This document shows positions 1 to 6,495 of a stretch of DNA of 19,493 nucleotides, one piece after another (positions within the stretch are counted from its first letter, which is position 1; each line of letters starts with the position of its first letter). Source of the stretch: 20CM-4-69-16 sp035637455 (lineage in GTDB: Bacteria > Gemmatimonadota > Gemmatimonadetes > Gemmatimonadales > GWC2-71-9); contig DASPXE010000040.1 in the NCBI GenBank assembly GCA_035637455.1, positions 1-19,493 on the forward strand. The letters run 5' to 3'. The notes beneath the pieces were generated by a model. It did not search any database and had not been told where the DNA came from. It worked only from the letters and a program-made list of their open reading frames with translations. The translations under genes and the position numbers were made by a program.

Positions 1-888
1 GGCGGGACCGATCTCTACCCCAACATGAAGCGGCGGCAGCAGGAGCCGAAGGTTGTCATCTCGCTGATGGGGATCCCCGAGCTGGCGGGATGCGAGATGC
101 GGGATGCGGGATGTGTGGTCGGGCCGTGCATCACTCTGTCCGAGCTTTCCAACCTTCCATCATTCCGCCGGAGCTACCCCGCCGTCGCCCACGCTGCCGA
201 GCTCGTCTCCACCCCCCTGCTCCGCAACATGGGCACGCTCGGCGGCAACCTCTGCCTCGACACGCGCTGCAACTACTACGACCAGACCTACGAATGGCGC
301 AAGGCGATCGACTTCTGCATGAAGAAGGATGGCACGATCTGCTGGGTAGCCCCGTCGTCACCCCGCTGCTGGGCCGTGAGCTCCTCGGACGTGGCGCCGG
401 TGATGGTGGCGATCGGCGCCGAGTTCCGGCTCGTCGGACCAAAGGGCGAGCGCGTCGTGTCGGCGGGACGGCTGTACGCCAACGACGGGATCAACTATCT
501 CACCAAGCATCCCGACGAGATCCTCGTCGCGGTGCGCCTGCCTGCCCCGGACGGCTGGGACGCCGTGTACCACAAGCTGCGCCGGCGCGGCTCGTTCGAT
601 TTCCCCGTGCTCGGCGTGGCGGCGTGGATCGACTGGGATGGCGCCGAGGTCGCGGACGCCCGCATCGTGCTTGGCGGCGTCGCGAGCTGGCCCCAGGAGG
701 TCACCGAAGCGGGCGCGTCCCTCAAGGGAACCGACCTGTCCGACGACGCCATCGCCCGAGCCGCAGATGCCGCGTATCGCCCTGCCAAGCCGTTGGATAA
801 CACCGATTTCGACTTGTCGTGGCGCAAGCAGATGACGCGCGTGTACGTGCAGGCGGCGCTGGAGGAGCTCAGGGAGCGGCGGCGCTGA
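1..888 (+). CDS. hcrB: 4-hydroxybenzoyl-CoA reductase-like beta (FAD/[4Fe-4S]) subunit, 5' partial
   Basis: C-terminal 295 residues of the FAD-binding subunit of a xanthine-oxidase-family molybdenum enzyme; the open frame runs off the left edge and opens with GGTDLYPN, the FAD-loop motif. LRNMGTLGGNLCLDTRC marks the second flavin-binding stretch. Four cysteines follow with spacings 16, 8 and 9 (window-frame residues C90, C106, C114, C123). As I recall, this matches the [4Fe-4S] loop peculiar to the 4-hydroxybenzoyl-CoA reductase beta subunit, which ordinary xanthine dehydrogenases lack. In that family the protein passes electrons from ferredoxin through the cluster and FAD to the molybdenum subunit, removing the phenolic hydroxyl of 4-hydroxybenzoyl-CoA in anaerobic aromatic degradation. 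The alpha and gamma subunits are not in view. A heptamer repeat (85-112) inserts an odd CEMRDAGC segment. The ATG at 25 is internal, not the start. Substrate is inferred from the loop only; another CoA-ester or aldehyde substrate is possible. Confidence 0.82.
   Translation, partial: GGTDLYPNMKRRQQEPKVVISLMGIPELAGCEMRDAGCVVGPCITLSELSNLPSFRRSYPAVAHAAELVSTPLLRNMGTLGGNLCLDTRCNYYDQTYEWRKAIDFCMKKDGTICWVAPSSPRCWAVSSSDVAPVMVAIGAEFRLVGPKGERVVSAGRLYANDGINYLTKHPDEILVAVRLPAPDGWDAVYHKLRRRGSFDFPVLGVAAWIDWDGAEVADARIVLGGVASWPQEVTEAGASLKGTDLSDDAIARAADAAYRPAKPLDNTDFDLSWRKQMTRVYVQAALEELRERRR
85..112 (+). repeat. 7-bp tandem repeat (GCGGGAT) inside hcrB-like gene
   Basis: Four consecutive heptamers: GCGGGAT, GCGAGAT, GCGGGAT, GCGGGAT, followed by a decayed GTGTGGT. 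The repeat is translated as an atypical segment just before the conserved ITLSEL motif. Three extra units equal 21 bp, or seven codons, so expansion from one copy keeps the reading frame. Confidence 0.85.
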
Positions 889-893
889 CGCCC

Positions 894-1436
894 TCACGCC
901 ACCAGCGTGTCGATCTCCTCCCGCACCTTCTCCAGCCGGTCGGCGATTTGCTTGCGCGTGGATTCGTCCCGCGACCGCCAGCCCGCCCGGTATACGGTCT
1001 TCACCAGCCGGCCGACGGCGCGGTTCATGTCGGCCATGGCGCCACCCAGCGCGCGCTCCACGGTGTCGTGCACACGCTCGAAGATGTCGTCCACGACATC
1101 CTTGTGCTCATCGAGGAACGTGCGCCCCGTGTCCGTGATCTCGTAGACCTTCTTACCCGCCACGTCGCGGGACGTGACGAGCCCTTCATCTTCGAGCCAC
1201 TGCAGCGTCGGGTACACAGTGCCGGGGGACGGCGAGTAGCAGCCGCGCAGCTGCTCCTCGAGCTCTTTCATTACCTCGTAGCCGTGGCGTGGCTTGTCCT
1301 TGAGCAGCTTGAGGATCACGTACTTCATGTCCCCTGACTCGAACCACTGACGGCGGCGGCGGCGCGGGCCGGCCCAGAAGAAGCCGCGGGGCCCGAGACC
1401 GAAGGCGAACGATTCCCATCCGAAATGCCGAGGCAT
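894..1436 (-). CDS. PadR-family transcriptional regulator
   Basis: 180-residue winged-helix repressor of the PadR family. After an Arg/aromatic-rich N-terminal leader (about residues 1-35, common in the longer PadR proteins) comes the wing-helix domain, about 36-110, with the family signatures KPRHGYEVMKEL, SPGTVYPTLQWLEDEGLV and KKVYEITDTGR. A charged helical C-terminus (about 110-180) would form the dimerisation arm. The start at 1436 is supported by GGAGA seven bases upstream. Its stop lies 5 bp from the stop of the convergent hcrB-like gene, so it is transcribed separately from that operon. PadR proteins usually repress themselves and a neighbouring gene and release DNA on binding a phenolic or other small ligand. 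The palindrome in its own promoter fits self-control. Whether it responds to an aromatic compound linked to the reductase next door is speculation. Confidence 0.92.
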   Translation of the reverse strand: MPRHFGWESFAFGLGPRGFFWAGPRRRRRQWFESGDMKYVILKLLKDKPRHGYEVMKELEEQLRGCYSPSPGTVYPTLQWLEDEGLVTSRDVAGKKVYEITDTGRTFLDEHKDVVDDIFERVHDTVERALGGAMADMNRAVGRLVKTVYRAGWRSRDESTRKQIADRLEKVREEIDTLVA

Positions 1437-1466
1437 GCTTTTTTCTCCATGTTAAGATGTAACGAC

Positions 1467-1496
1467 AAGATATTCTCTGACGATATATCGTGTCAA
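1467..1496 (-). promoter_or_regulatory. padR promoter with overlapping palindromic operator
   Basis: On the minus strand TTGACA (1491-1496) and TATCTT (1467-1472) are 18 bp apart, a close match to a sigma-70 promoter upstream of the PadR start. The perfect 12-bp palindrome ACGATATATCGT (1480-1491) lies in the spacer and touches the -35 box. That is the expected place for a repressor operator; assigning it to this PadR protein is inference. Confidence 0.68.
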
Positions 1497-1560
1497 TCCC
1501 TCGTAACGCCCCTCACAGCCCCCCGGAGCCGGCTGCGCCAAGTTCTCGGGTCACACTAAC

Positions 1561-1588
1561 TTGTCGGGTGGAGTCGCGACGGTAGATT
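1561..1588 (+). promoter_or_regulatory. possible promoter of the HDO-protein/hybrid-kinase operon
   Basis: TTGTCG (1561-1566) and TAGATT (1583-1588) are 16 bp apart and 52 bp upstream of the ATG at 1641. The match is moderate. No other promoter-like pair stands out in 1497-1640, which otherwise holds no recognisable feature. Confidence 0.35.
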
Positions 1589-1640
1589 AGAGTCCCGCGT
1601 AACCGCCCTTATTGCCCGTCGCGCCCTGGAAGGAGATCCG

Positions 1641-2315
1641 ATGTCTGTGCAGGTGACCCCCCACCCGAGATGGGTGGCCGACCTGGATGCCGCTTTGGAC
1701 CCGAGCCGGGAGGCGATCCTTGACACCGCGGTGATCGTGCACGCCTCCGAGAACCAGTTGCGGGACGGGAAAATTCAGAACTTCCTCGTCGCGTTCTACC
1801 CGATCATCCGGGACTTCCCGCAGTGGCTCCAGCTGTTGCTCGATCGCTCGCCCGAGGACGGCAAGGCCTTCTTCCGCGACAACATCCGCGTCGAAAAACG
1901 GCACGACGCCATGTGGCGCGCCATGGGCGACGGCTTCAACGTCCCCCGGGAACGCTTCCAAGTGCCCGAGCCGATGATCCCGGAAGTGAAGGAGTTCCAC
2001 GGCTATCTCACGGAGATGTGCCGGGGCGCGGAGTTCGGGGCCGCCGTGTCGGCGACGAACTACGCCGTGGAGGGCGTCGCCCAGAAGATCTCGGAGAAGG
2101 CGCTGCGGGGCCTCGCCAAGAACGAGAAGATCGGCCCGCGGGGGCGGTGGTGGTTGGAAGAGCACGCCAAGTACGACGATGAACACCCGATCCACGCGCT
2201 CGAGATCATCAAGAACTGCGTGAAGCGCGGGGAGACCCCGCACACCGTCACGGACGCGGCGCTGAAGAGCCTCGGCCTCATGAAGGGCGCCATGGTGGCC
2301 TCCTACGACTCATGA
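1641..2315 (+). CDS. TenA/PqqC-like haem-oxygenase-fold protein, likely diiron (HDO) type
   Basis: 224-residue helical protein without signal peptide or membrane segment, resembling the TenA/PqqC/CADD superfamily. Possible metal ligands are E85 and H88, E144, and the cluster H175-x3-D179-x2-H182. The last triad has the same spacing as the metal ligands I recall for chlamydial CADD (H174, D178, H181). E85 is three residues before H88 instead of the usual seven, so one ligand is less certain. Members of the haem-oxygenase-like diiron oxidase group oxidise varied amines, amino acids and fatty acids; TenA and PqqC relatives are metal-free and act on thiamine or PQQ precursors. No thiamine or PQQ gene is nearby. 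AGGAGAT seven bases before the ATG supports the start. The stop overlaps the kinase start (ATGA), so the two are translationally coupled. The substrate is unknown. Confidence 0.72.
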   Translation: MSVQVTPHPRWVADLDAALDPSREAILDTAVIVHASENQLRDGKIQNFLVAFYPIIRDFPQWLQLLLDRSPEDGKAFFRDNIRVEKRHDAMWRAMGDGFNVPRERFQVPEPMIPEVKEFHGYLTEMCRGAEFGAAVSATNYAVEGVAQKISEKALRGLAKNEKIGPRGRWWLEEHAKYDDEHPIHALEIIKNCVKRGETPHTVTDAALKSLGLMKGAMVASYDS

Positions 2316-4231
2316 GCAAGAGCCGGCGCGCTTCGCCGACCCGGGGGCTCCGACCCCCTGCGCCCGCGCCCAAGGCAGCCCCGAAGCGCCCGGCGTTTGA
2401 CCCCTTGCGAGTGGCCGCGGAAATCGTGGCCTCCCTCGCCGACGCGGTGGTCGTGACCGGGACCGACCGCCGGGTACTCACCGCCAACCGCGCGGCGGCC
2501 GAGCTGTTCGGTCGCCCGCTCGACGACCTCCCCGGCACGGCGATCGACGACGTGGTCGCCTCCAGCGAGCGCGAGCACGTGGCCGAGCGCGAGCAGCGCG
2601 CGTTCCAGGGCGAGGAGCAGCACTACGAGACCAAGGTGGTGCGGGCGAACGGCGAAGAGCGCGTCGTCGCCGTCTCCACAACGCCGCTGGTGCTCGAGGG
2701 AGAGCTGCTCGGCGCGGTCGCCACGCTGCGTGACATCACCGAGCAACAGCGGGCGCAGGACACGCTGGCCCGCTCGGAAGCTCGCTACCGCAACCTGTTC
2801 GAGTCGGCGTCCGACGCGATCGTGACGCTCGACGCGAACGGCCGCTTCACGACCTTCAACCACGCCGCCGAGATCATCTCGGGGTACCGCCGTGAGGAGC
2901 TGGTGGGCCAGTGGTTCGCGCCGATGCTCCCCGATGACGAGCTCCCCAAGGCGCTCGCCCATTTCCAGAAGGCGCTCACCGGCGAGACCGGGCTGTTCGA
3001 AACCAACTTCTACCGCAAAGACGGCGACGTCCGGACGATCCAGGTCACCTACTCGACCCCGCAGCTGGACGAGGAGGTGCTGTGCGTCATCCGCGACGTC
3101 ACGGACCAGAAGATGCTGCAGGAGCAGCTCATCCAGTCGGAGAAGATGTCCGCCATCGGGCAGCTCGTATCCGGCGTGGCGCACGAGCTCAACAACCCGC
3201 TCGCCGGCATCTCGGCGTTCGCGCAGTTGCTGCTCAGCGAGAAGCGGTTCCCGCCGGATCAGCGAACAGCGGCGGAAATGATCTACGCCGAGGCGCGACG
3301 CGCGTCACGCATCGTACAGAACCTCCTGACCTTCGCGCGCCAGCACAAGCCGGAGCGGACGCCCACTCAGGTCAACCAGGTGCTCGACGACACGCTCGAG
3401 CTGCGCGGCTACGAGCTGCGGGTGCGCGGCATCGATGTCGAGCGCGATTACGACGAGCAGGTGCCGGAGACGATGGCGGACGCGCACCAGCTGCAGCAGG
3501 TCTTCCTGAACCTGATTACGAACGCCGAGCAGGCGATGGAGCGCTCGGAACGCGACAAGCAGCGGCTCACGGTACGCACCCGCCGCGCGGGGGACGTGCT
3601 CCGCATCGAGATCGAGGACACGGGAGCCGGCATACCGCCGAATCTCCTCGAGCGCATCTTCAACCCCTTCTTCACGACCAAACCGACCGGCTCGGGCACG
3701 GGCCTCGGGCTCTCCATCTCGCTCGGGATCGTGCGCGAGCACGAGGGCCGAATCTGGGCGGAAAACGCGGCCCAGGGTGCCCGCTTCGTGATCGATCTGC
3801 CGATCGTCGCGCCCCGGATAACGGGCGACTACCCCGCCGTGCCCCCCAGCGCGCCGATTACGGATCGCCTGCACATCCTCGTCATCGACGACGAGGCGTC
3901 CGTCCGCGTCGCGCTGCAGCGCTACCTCGCGAGCCGCGGCCACGAGGTGGAGACGACGGCCAGCGGCAAGGAGGCGTTGGCGCGCATGCGCGAGGACGCC
4001 TTCGACGCGGTGATCGTCGACATGCGCATGCCCGACGTGTCCGGTGAGCAGTTGTTCCAGGAGCTCAAGGCGCGCGACGCGTCGTACGCCGAGCGGGTGA
4101 TCTTCACCACCGGCCAGCTGGTGGACGACAGCGTGCGCACCTTCCTCGCCTCGACGGGTCGCCCCTGCGTGCCCAAGCCGTTCGAATTCAGCTCATTCGA
4201 CCAGGTGCTGCCGGCGCGGCGCGCGAGCTGA
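2312..4231 (+). CDS. soluble PAS-PAS hybrid sensor histidine kinase with C-terminal receiver
   Basis: 639-residue cytoplasmic hybrid kinase with no membrane segment. Order: Pro/Ala-rich leader (1-30); PAS1 about 33-145; PAS2 about 155-265; short coiled linker; HisKA about 275-345 with phospho-acceptor H291 in SGVAHELNNPLAG; HATPase_c about 390-497 with N400/N404 (N box), DTGAGI (G1) and GTGLGL (G2); receiver about 519-632 with D526/D527, phospho-acceptor D570 in VDMRMP, T599/T600 and K622. All catalytic residues expected for autophosphorylation and phosphotransfer are present. There is no DNA-binding or enzymatic output, so the signal must leave through a phosphotransfer protein or regulator encoded elsewhere. 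The start overlaps the preceding stop by 4 bp. The coupling suggests the HDO-fold protein makes or senses the cue read by the PAS domains; this is inference. Confidence 0.93.
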   Translation: MSKSRRASPTRGLRPPAPAPKAAPKRPAFDPLRVAAEIVASLADAVVVTGTDRRVLTANRAAAELFGRPLDDLPGTAIDDVVASSEREHVAEREQRAFQGEEQHYETKVVRANGEERVVAVSTTPLVLEGELLGAVATLRDITEQQRAQDTLARSEARYRNLFESASDAIVTLDANGRFTTFNHAAEIISGYRREELVGQWFAPMLPDDELPKALAHFQKALTGETGLFETNFYRKDGDVRTIQVTYSTPQLDEEVLCVIRDVTDQKMLQEQLIQSEKMSAIGQLVSGVAHELNNPLAGISAFAQLLLSEKRFPPDQRTAAEMIYAEARRASRIVQNLLTFARQHKPERTPTQVNQVLDDTLELRGYELRVRGIDVERDYDEQVPETMADAHQLQQVFLNLITNAEQAMERSERDKQRLTVRTRRAGDVLRIEIEDTGAGIPPNLLERIFNPFFTTKPTGSGTGLGLSISLGIVREHEGRIWAENAAQGARFVIDLPIVAPRITGDYPAVPPSAPITDRLHILVIDDEASVRVALQRYLASRGHEVETTASGKEALARMREDAFDAVIVDMRMPDVSGEQLFQELKARDASYAERVIFTTGQLVDDSVRTFLASTGRPCVPKPFEFSSFDQVLPARRAS

Positions 4232-4249
4232 CCACACCCCGCCGCTAGC

Positions 4250-5146
4250 CTAGACCCGTCGCATCCACAGCGAGCGGCGTAGCAGCGACCGGGCCTTGCT
4301 CTGCTCCTCCCGCTCCCGTTTGCGGAAGGCGCGACGCTCTTCGGGCTCCGGCACCTTCCACGCGACGGTGGTGCGTTTTTGCTTCCGCATGATGTCGATG
4401 GACACCGTCTCTCCCGCTTCGTAGGAACGCAGGATCCGCATGGCATGGGACGGTGAGGCGGGCTTCCGCCCGCCGACCGACAGGATCACGTCGCCCGCTC
4501 TGAGGGGCAGGCTCGAGTCGGCGGGCGCCCGCACGACCAGGATGCCCTCCTTGGTACCGAAGTATTCGCCCAAGTCCGGGTTGAGACTCACGAGATCCAG
4601 ATCGCCCCAGGGCGAGCCGAAGAACTCGAAGTTCATGTCGGGGATCTTGGGCATGACCATGGTGTGCGGCATCGTCATCTCGGGGATCTCGACCCGGAAG
4701 CTCGAGCCCAGATCCTCGGCGACGAGGGTCGCCTTCTTCGTGTCCCCGCCGCGCCGGTACTCGACCTGCGCCGTGTCGCCCGGCTCGAGCTTGCGTGCCA
4801 GCTCCACGAGCCTCGCCCCCGGACCCGACTCCTCCTCGTCCTCCGTTTTGGCGCCGGCGAGCGACGTGCCGTTGAACTTGGTGATGATGTCGCCGACCTT
4901 GAGCCCCGCTTTCGCCGCGGGCCCGCCCGGCGTCACGCCTTCCAGTTTCGCGCCGATCTTGTCTGTCTGGGAATCGGGCTCGGTGTTCACGACCACGCCG
5001 ATCCGGCCGTGGTGGTCCCCGTACGCGTAGGCGTAGGCACGCGGCGCGCGCGCGGGGCGCGGCGCGCGCGGAGTCCGCTGCGCCGCCAACGCCGCGGGCA
5101 AAGCGGCGAGCAACGCCGCCCCAATGACGATCCATTTCCGCTGCAT
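4250..5146 (-). CDS. secreted protein with two PDZ domains
   Basis: 298 residues. A signal peptide (MQRKWIVIGAALLAALPAAL, likely cleaved near A22/Q23) exports it to the periplasm. After an Arg/Pro/Ala-rich linker come PDZ1 (about 48-145, VTPGGPAAKAGLKVGDIITKFNG), a Met/Pro-rich connector (150-180) and PDZ2 (about 183-268, LRAGDVILSVGGRKP), ending in a strongly basic helix (268-298). There is no trypsin-like or other protease domain, so this is not HtrA/DegP but a binding module. AAGGAG nine bases before the ATG fixes the start. It is third in the operon after the ECF sigma and anti-sigma genes, 22 bp from the latter, so it may bind envelope peptides or influence anti-sigma proteolysis. That role is inferred from context. 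The 3' end converges with the hybrid kinase, 18 bp apart. Confidence 0.87.
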   Translation of the reverse strand: MQRKWIVIGAALLAALPAALAAQRTPRAPRPARAPRAYAYAYGDHHGRIGVVVNTEPDSQTDKIGAKLEGVTPGGPAAKAGLKVGDIITKFNGTSLAGAKTEDEEESGPGARLVELARKLEPGDTAQVEYRRGGDTKKATLVAEDLGSSFRVEIPEMTMPHTMVMPKIPDMNFEFFGSPWGDLDLVSLNPDLGEYFGTKEGILVVRAPADSSLPLRAGDVILSVGGRKPASPSHAMRILRSYEAGETVSIDIMRKQKRTTVAWKVPEPEERRAFRKREREEQSKARSLLRRSLWMRRV

Positions 5147-5168
5147 AACCAGATGCTCCTTCGGGGCC

Positions 5169-5753
5169 TCAGAGCCCCACGTAAGCGGCGCGAGTGACGT
5201 GAACGGTCATGAGCTGCTGCATCGCGTCCACCCGCTGCTGCCACAGTTTCACGAGTTCGGCGCGGCGCACGGGAGCTTCGGGCGTCCCCACCTGCGCCAG
5301 CTCGCCGTCGATGACGGCGATGCGATCTTCCAGCGCGGCCGCGAGCGCCGCCGTGCGGCCGCTCGTGACCCGCGCGTCGGGGTCGTAGCGCTCGAGCTCC
5401 GCCTCGAGCGTCGCGGACTGCTGCTTCATCCGCTCCAGCTCAGCGGCGTCGACACGCCCGCCCGGGCCCGGCCGGATCAAGAGCAGCAGCGCGATGCCCG
5501 CCGCCGCAGACAGGCTCCACGCTCCCCACCGGCGCCGGCGGCGGCGCTCCTCGACCCGGAGCGCGTCGCGCACCGCCGGCCACCGGTCCCGGGCCGGCCG
5601 GTGCACCGGCAACGCTTTGAGCGCCGCGATGCGCTGGTACAGCACCTCAAGCTCGGCCCGGCACGCCGGGCACGTCTCGTGGTGCTGCTTGGCCCAGGCC
5701 GACGCCTCGTTTTCCTTGAGGGCCAGCAGGTCATCCATCGTGCAATGCATCAT
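5169..5753 (-). CDS. zinc-finger-type membrane anti-sigma factor
   Basis: 194 residues encoded directly behind the ECF sigma gene. The N-terminus carries an HC2 zinc-finger motif, H24-x3-C28-x2-C31 (HHETCPAC), typical of anti-sigma domains that clamp the sigma factor in the cytoplasm. A basic stretch (RVEERRRRRR) precedes one membrane helix (about 76-94). The outer part (about 100-194) is predicted helical and probably coiled (AELERMKQQSATLEAELERY) and would be the sensor. I take the ATG at 5753, which overlaps the sigma stop (ATGA), with AAGGAG seven bases upstream; the ATG at 5750 is an alternative. The open frame extends further upstream, but only as a shadow of the sigma gene. No family name can be given for the outer domain. 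Confidence 0.85.
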   Translation of the reverse strand: MMHCTMDDLLALKENEASAWAKQHHETCPACRAELEVLYQRIAALKALPVHRPARDRWPAVRDALRVEERRRRRRWGAWSLSAAAGIALLLLIRPGPGGRVDAAELERMKQQSATLEAELERYDPDARVTSGRTAALAAALEDRIAVIDGELAQVGTPEAPVRRAELVKLWQQRVDAMQQLMTVHVTRAAYVGL

Positions 5754-6325
5754 CGTGCTGCTCCTTCCGCGTCCAGCATCCGCCGCAGCCGCGTGTGCGC
5801 GCGCGCCAGCTGCGACTTCGAAAAGCTCACCGTCTTGCCCATCAGCTCCGCGATCTCCTCGTGCGTGTAGCCCTCGACGTCGTGCAGCCACACCACCGAC
5901 CGTGACGTCTCGCTCAACTGCTCGAAGGCCCGTTCCAGGTCGATCCGGGCTGGCACGCCAGCCACCGAGCCCGACCGCGTGTGCTCCGGCCCCGCGTACG
6001 CTACTTGCCGCCCCGTCGACTCCTCGTCCAGCTCCTCGGTCGCTCGCACGTGGTTGCGGCGGATCCGCATCAGCGCCTTGGAGGCCGCGATGCGCTTGAT
6101 CCAGCCCCACAGGTGCCCCTCGCCCCGGTACTGCTTGATGCTCCGCACCACCTCGAGGAACGTCTCCTGCAACACGTCCTCCGCGTCCTCCGGCGTGCGC
6201 AGCATGCGGAGCGCCAAGTTGTACACGGGCGTCTCGAACGCCCGGTAGAGCGCTTCCAGCGCCTCCAGATCGCCCGCACGGGCGCGCGCGACGAGGATGT
6301 CGGGGACGGCGAGCGAGATGGTCAT
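5750..6325 (-). CDS. ECF-family RNA polymerase sigma factor
   Basis: 191 residues. Sigma region 2 spans about 25-92, with the core-binding and -10 recognition signature AEDVLQETFLEVVRSIKQYR and GHLWGWIKRIAASKALMRIR. A variable linker follows (95-130), then region 4 at about 133-184 with the helix-turn-helix GYTHEEIAELMGKTVSFSKS. Regions 1 and 3 are absent, as in all ECF factors. It heads the operon with the anti-sigma factor and PDZ protein, implying envelope-stress or surface signalling. The start is odd: GGAG directly abuts the ATG, and an in-frame TAG sits just upstream, so no longer start exists. Two GGAAC-N16-GTC matches on this strand within the 13-bp array upstream suggest autoregulation. 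Confidence 0.94.
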   Translation of the reverse strand: MTISLAVPDILVARARAGDLEALEALYRAFETPVYNLALRMLRTPEDAEDVLQETFLEVVRSIKQYRGEGHLWGWIKRIAASKALMRIRRNHVRATEELDEESTGRQVAYAGPEHTRSGSVAGVPARIDLERAFEQLSETSRSVVWLHDVEGYTHEEIAELMGKTVSFSKSQLARAHTRLRRMLDAEGAAR

Positions 6326-6393
6326 CTCCTAAAACCTAAGATGCGTCGAGTGCGAAATACGTCGCGAAACGACGTCGCGGGAAGGCGTCACGA

Positions 6394-6417
6394 GACGTCG
6401 TCCCGTGACGCTGTTCC
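6394..6417 (-). promoter_or_regulatory. possible ECF-type promoter upstream of sigma gene (proximal)
   Basis: A second GGAAC (6413-6417) with GTCT 16 bp downstream (GTC at 6394-6396), exactly two repeat units from the first. It points at the sigma gene start at 6325. Confidence 0.35.
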
Positions 6418-6419
6418 GT

Positions 6420-6443
6420 GACGCAGTCTCGTGACGTCGTTCC
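6420..6443 (-). promoter_or_regulatory. possible ECF-type promoter upstream of sigma gene (distal)
   Basis: On the minus strand GGAAC (6439-6443) is followed after 16 bp by GTC (6420-6422), the classic ECF -35/-10 layout. Both elements lie in the 13-bp array, so the spacing could partly be a by-product of the repeat period. Confidence 0.35.
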
Positions 6444-6461
6444 GTGACGCTGTCTAACCAA

Positions 6462-6489
6462 TTGCCAATCGATAAGTTGCGGCTATCTT
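6462..6489 (+). promoter_or_regulatory. promoter of the ferritin/VIT1 gene, predicts a leaderless mRNA
   Basis: TTGCCA (6462-6467) and TATCTT (6484-6489) are 16 bp apart. Transcription starting about seven bases after the -10 box would begin at or next to the A of the ATG at 6496. No Shine-Dalgarno sequence precedes that ATG, which agrees. Confidence 0.6.
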
Positions 6490-6495
6490 CCAGCC

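Larger units (their letters stand above)
6363..6453. repeat. degenerate 13-bp tandem array, seven units
   Basis: Seven back-to-back 13-mers fill the gap between the divergent ECF sigma and iron-exporter genes. The right-hand four are closest: CCCGTGACGCTGT, TCCGTGACGCAGT, CTCGTGACGTCGT, TCCGTGACGCTGT (6402-6453). The left units (6363, 6376, 6389) are more decayed, and an eighth may precede them. There are no unique spacers, so this is not CRISPR. Confidence 0.8.

Noticed and set aside
2312..4231. Split of the kinase into a separate kinase and response regulator
   Set aside because: The frame is continuous from the PAS domains through the receiver with no internal stop or start signal.
5038..5075. 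GC-only run (alternating GC tract) as Z-DNA or a recombination site
   Set aside because: It encodes the Arg/Pro/Ala linker after the PDZ protein's signal peptide; codon bias explains it.
5754..6110. Extended N-terminus of the anti-sigma factor
   Set aside because: It lies wholly within the sigma gene in another frame; the ATG at 5753 has a good ribosome site.
6363..6453. CRISPR array
   Set aside because: Units are 13 bp, directly adjacent and degenerate, with no spacers and no cas genes.
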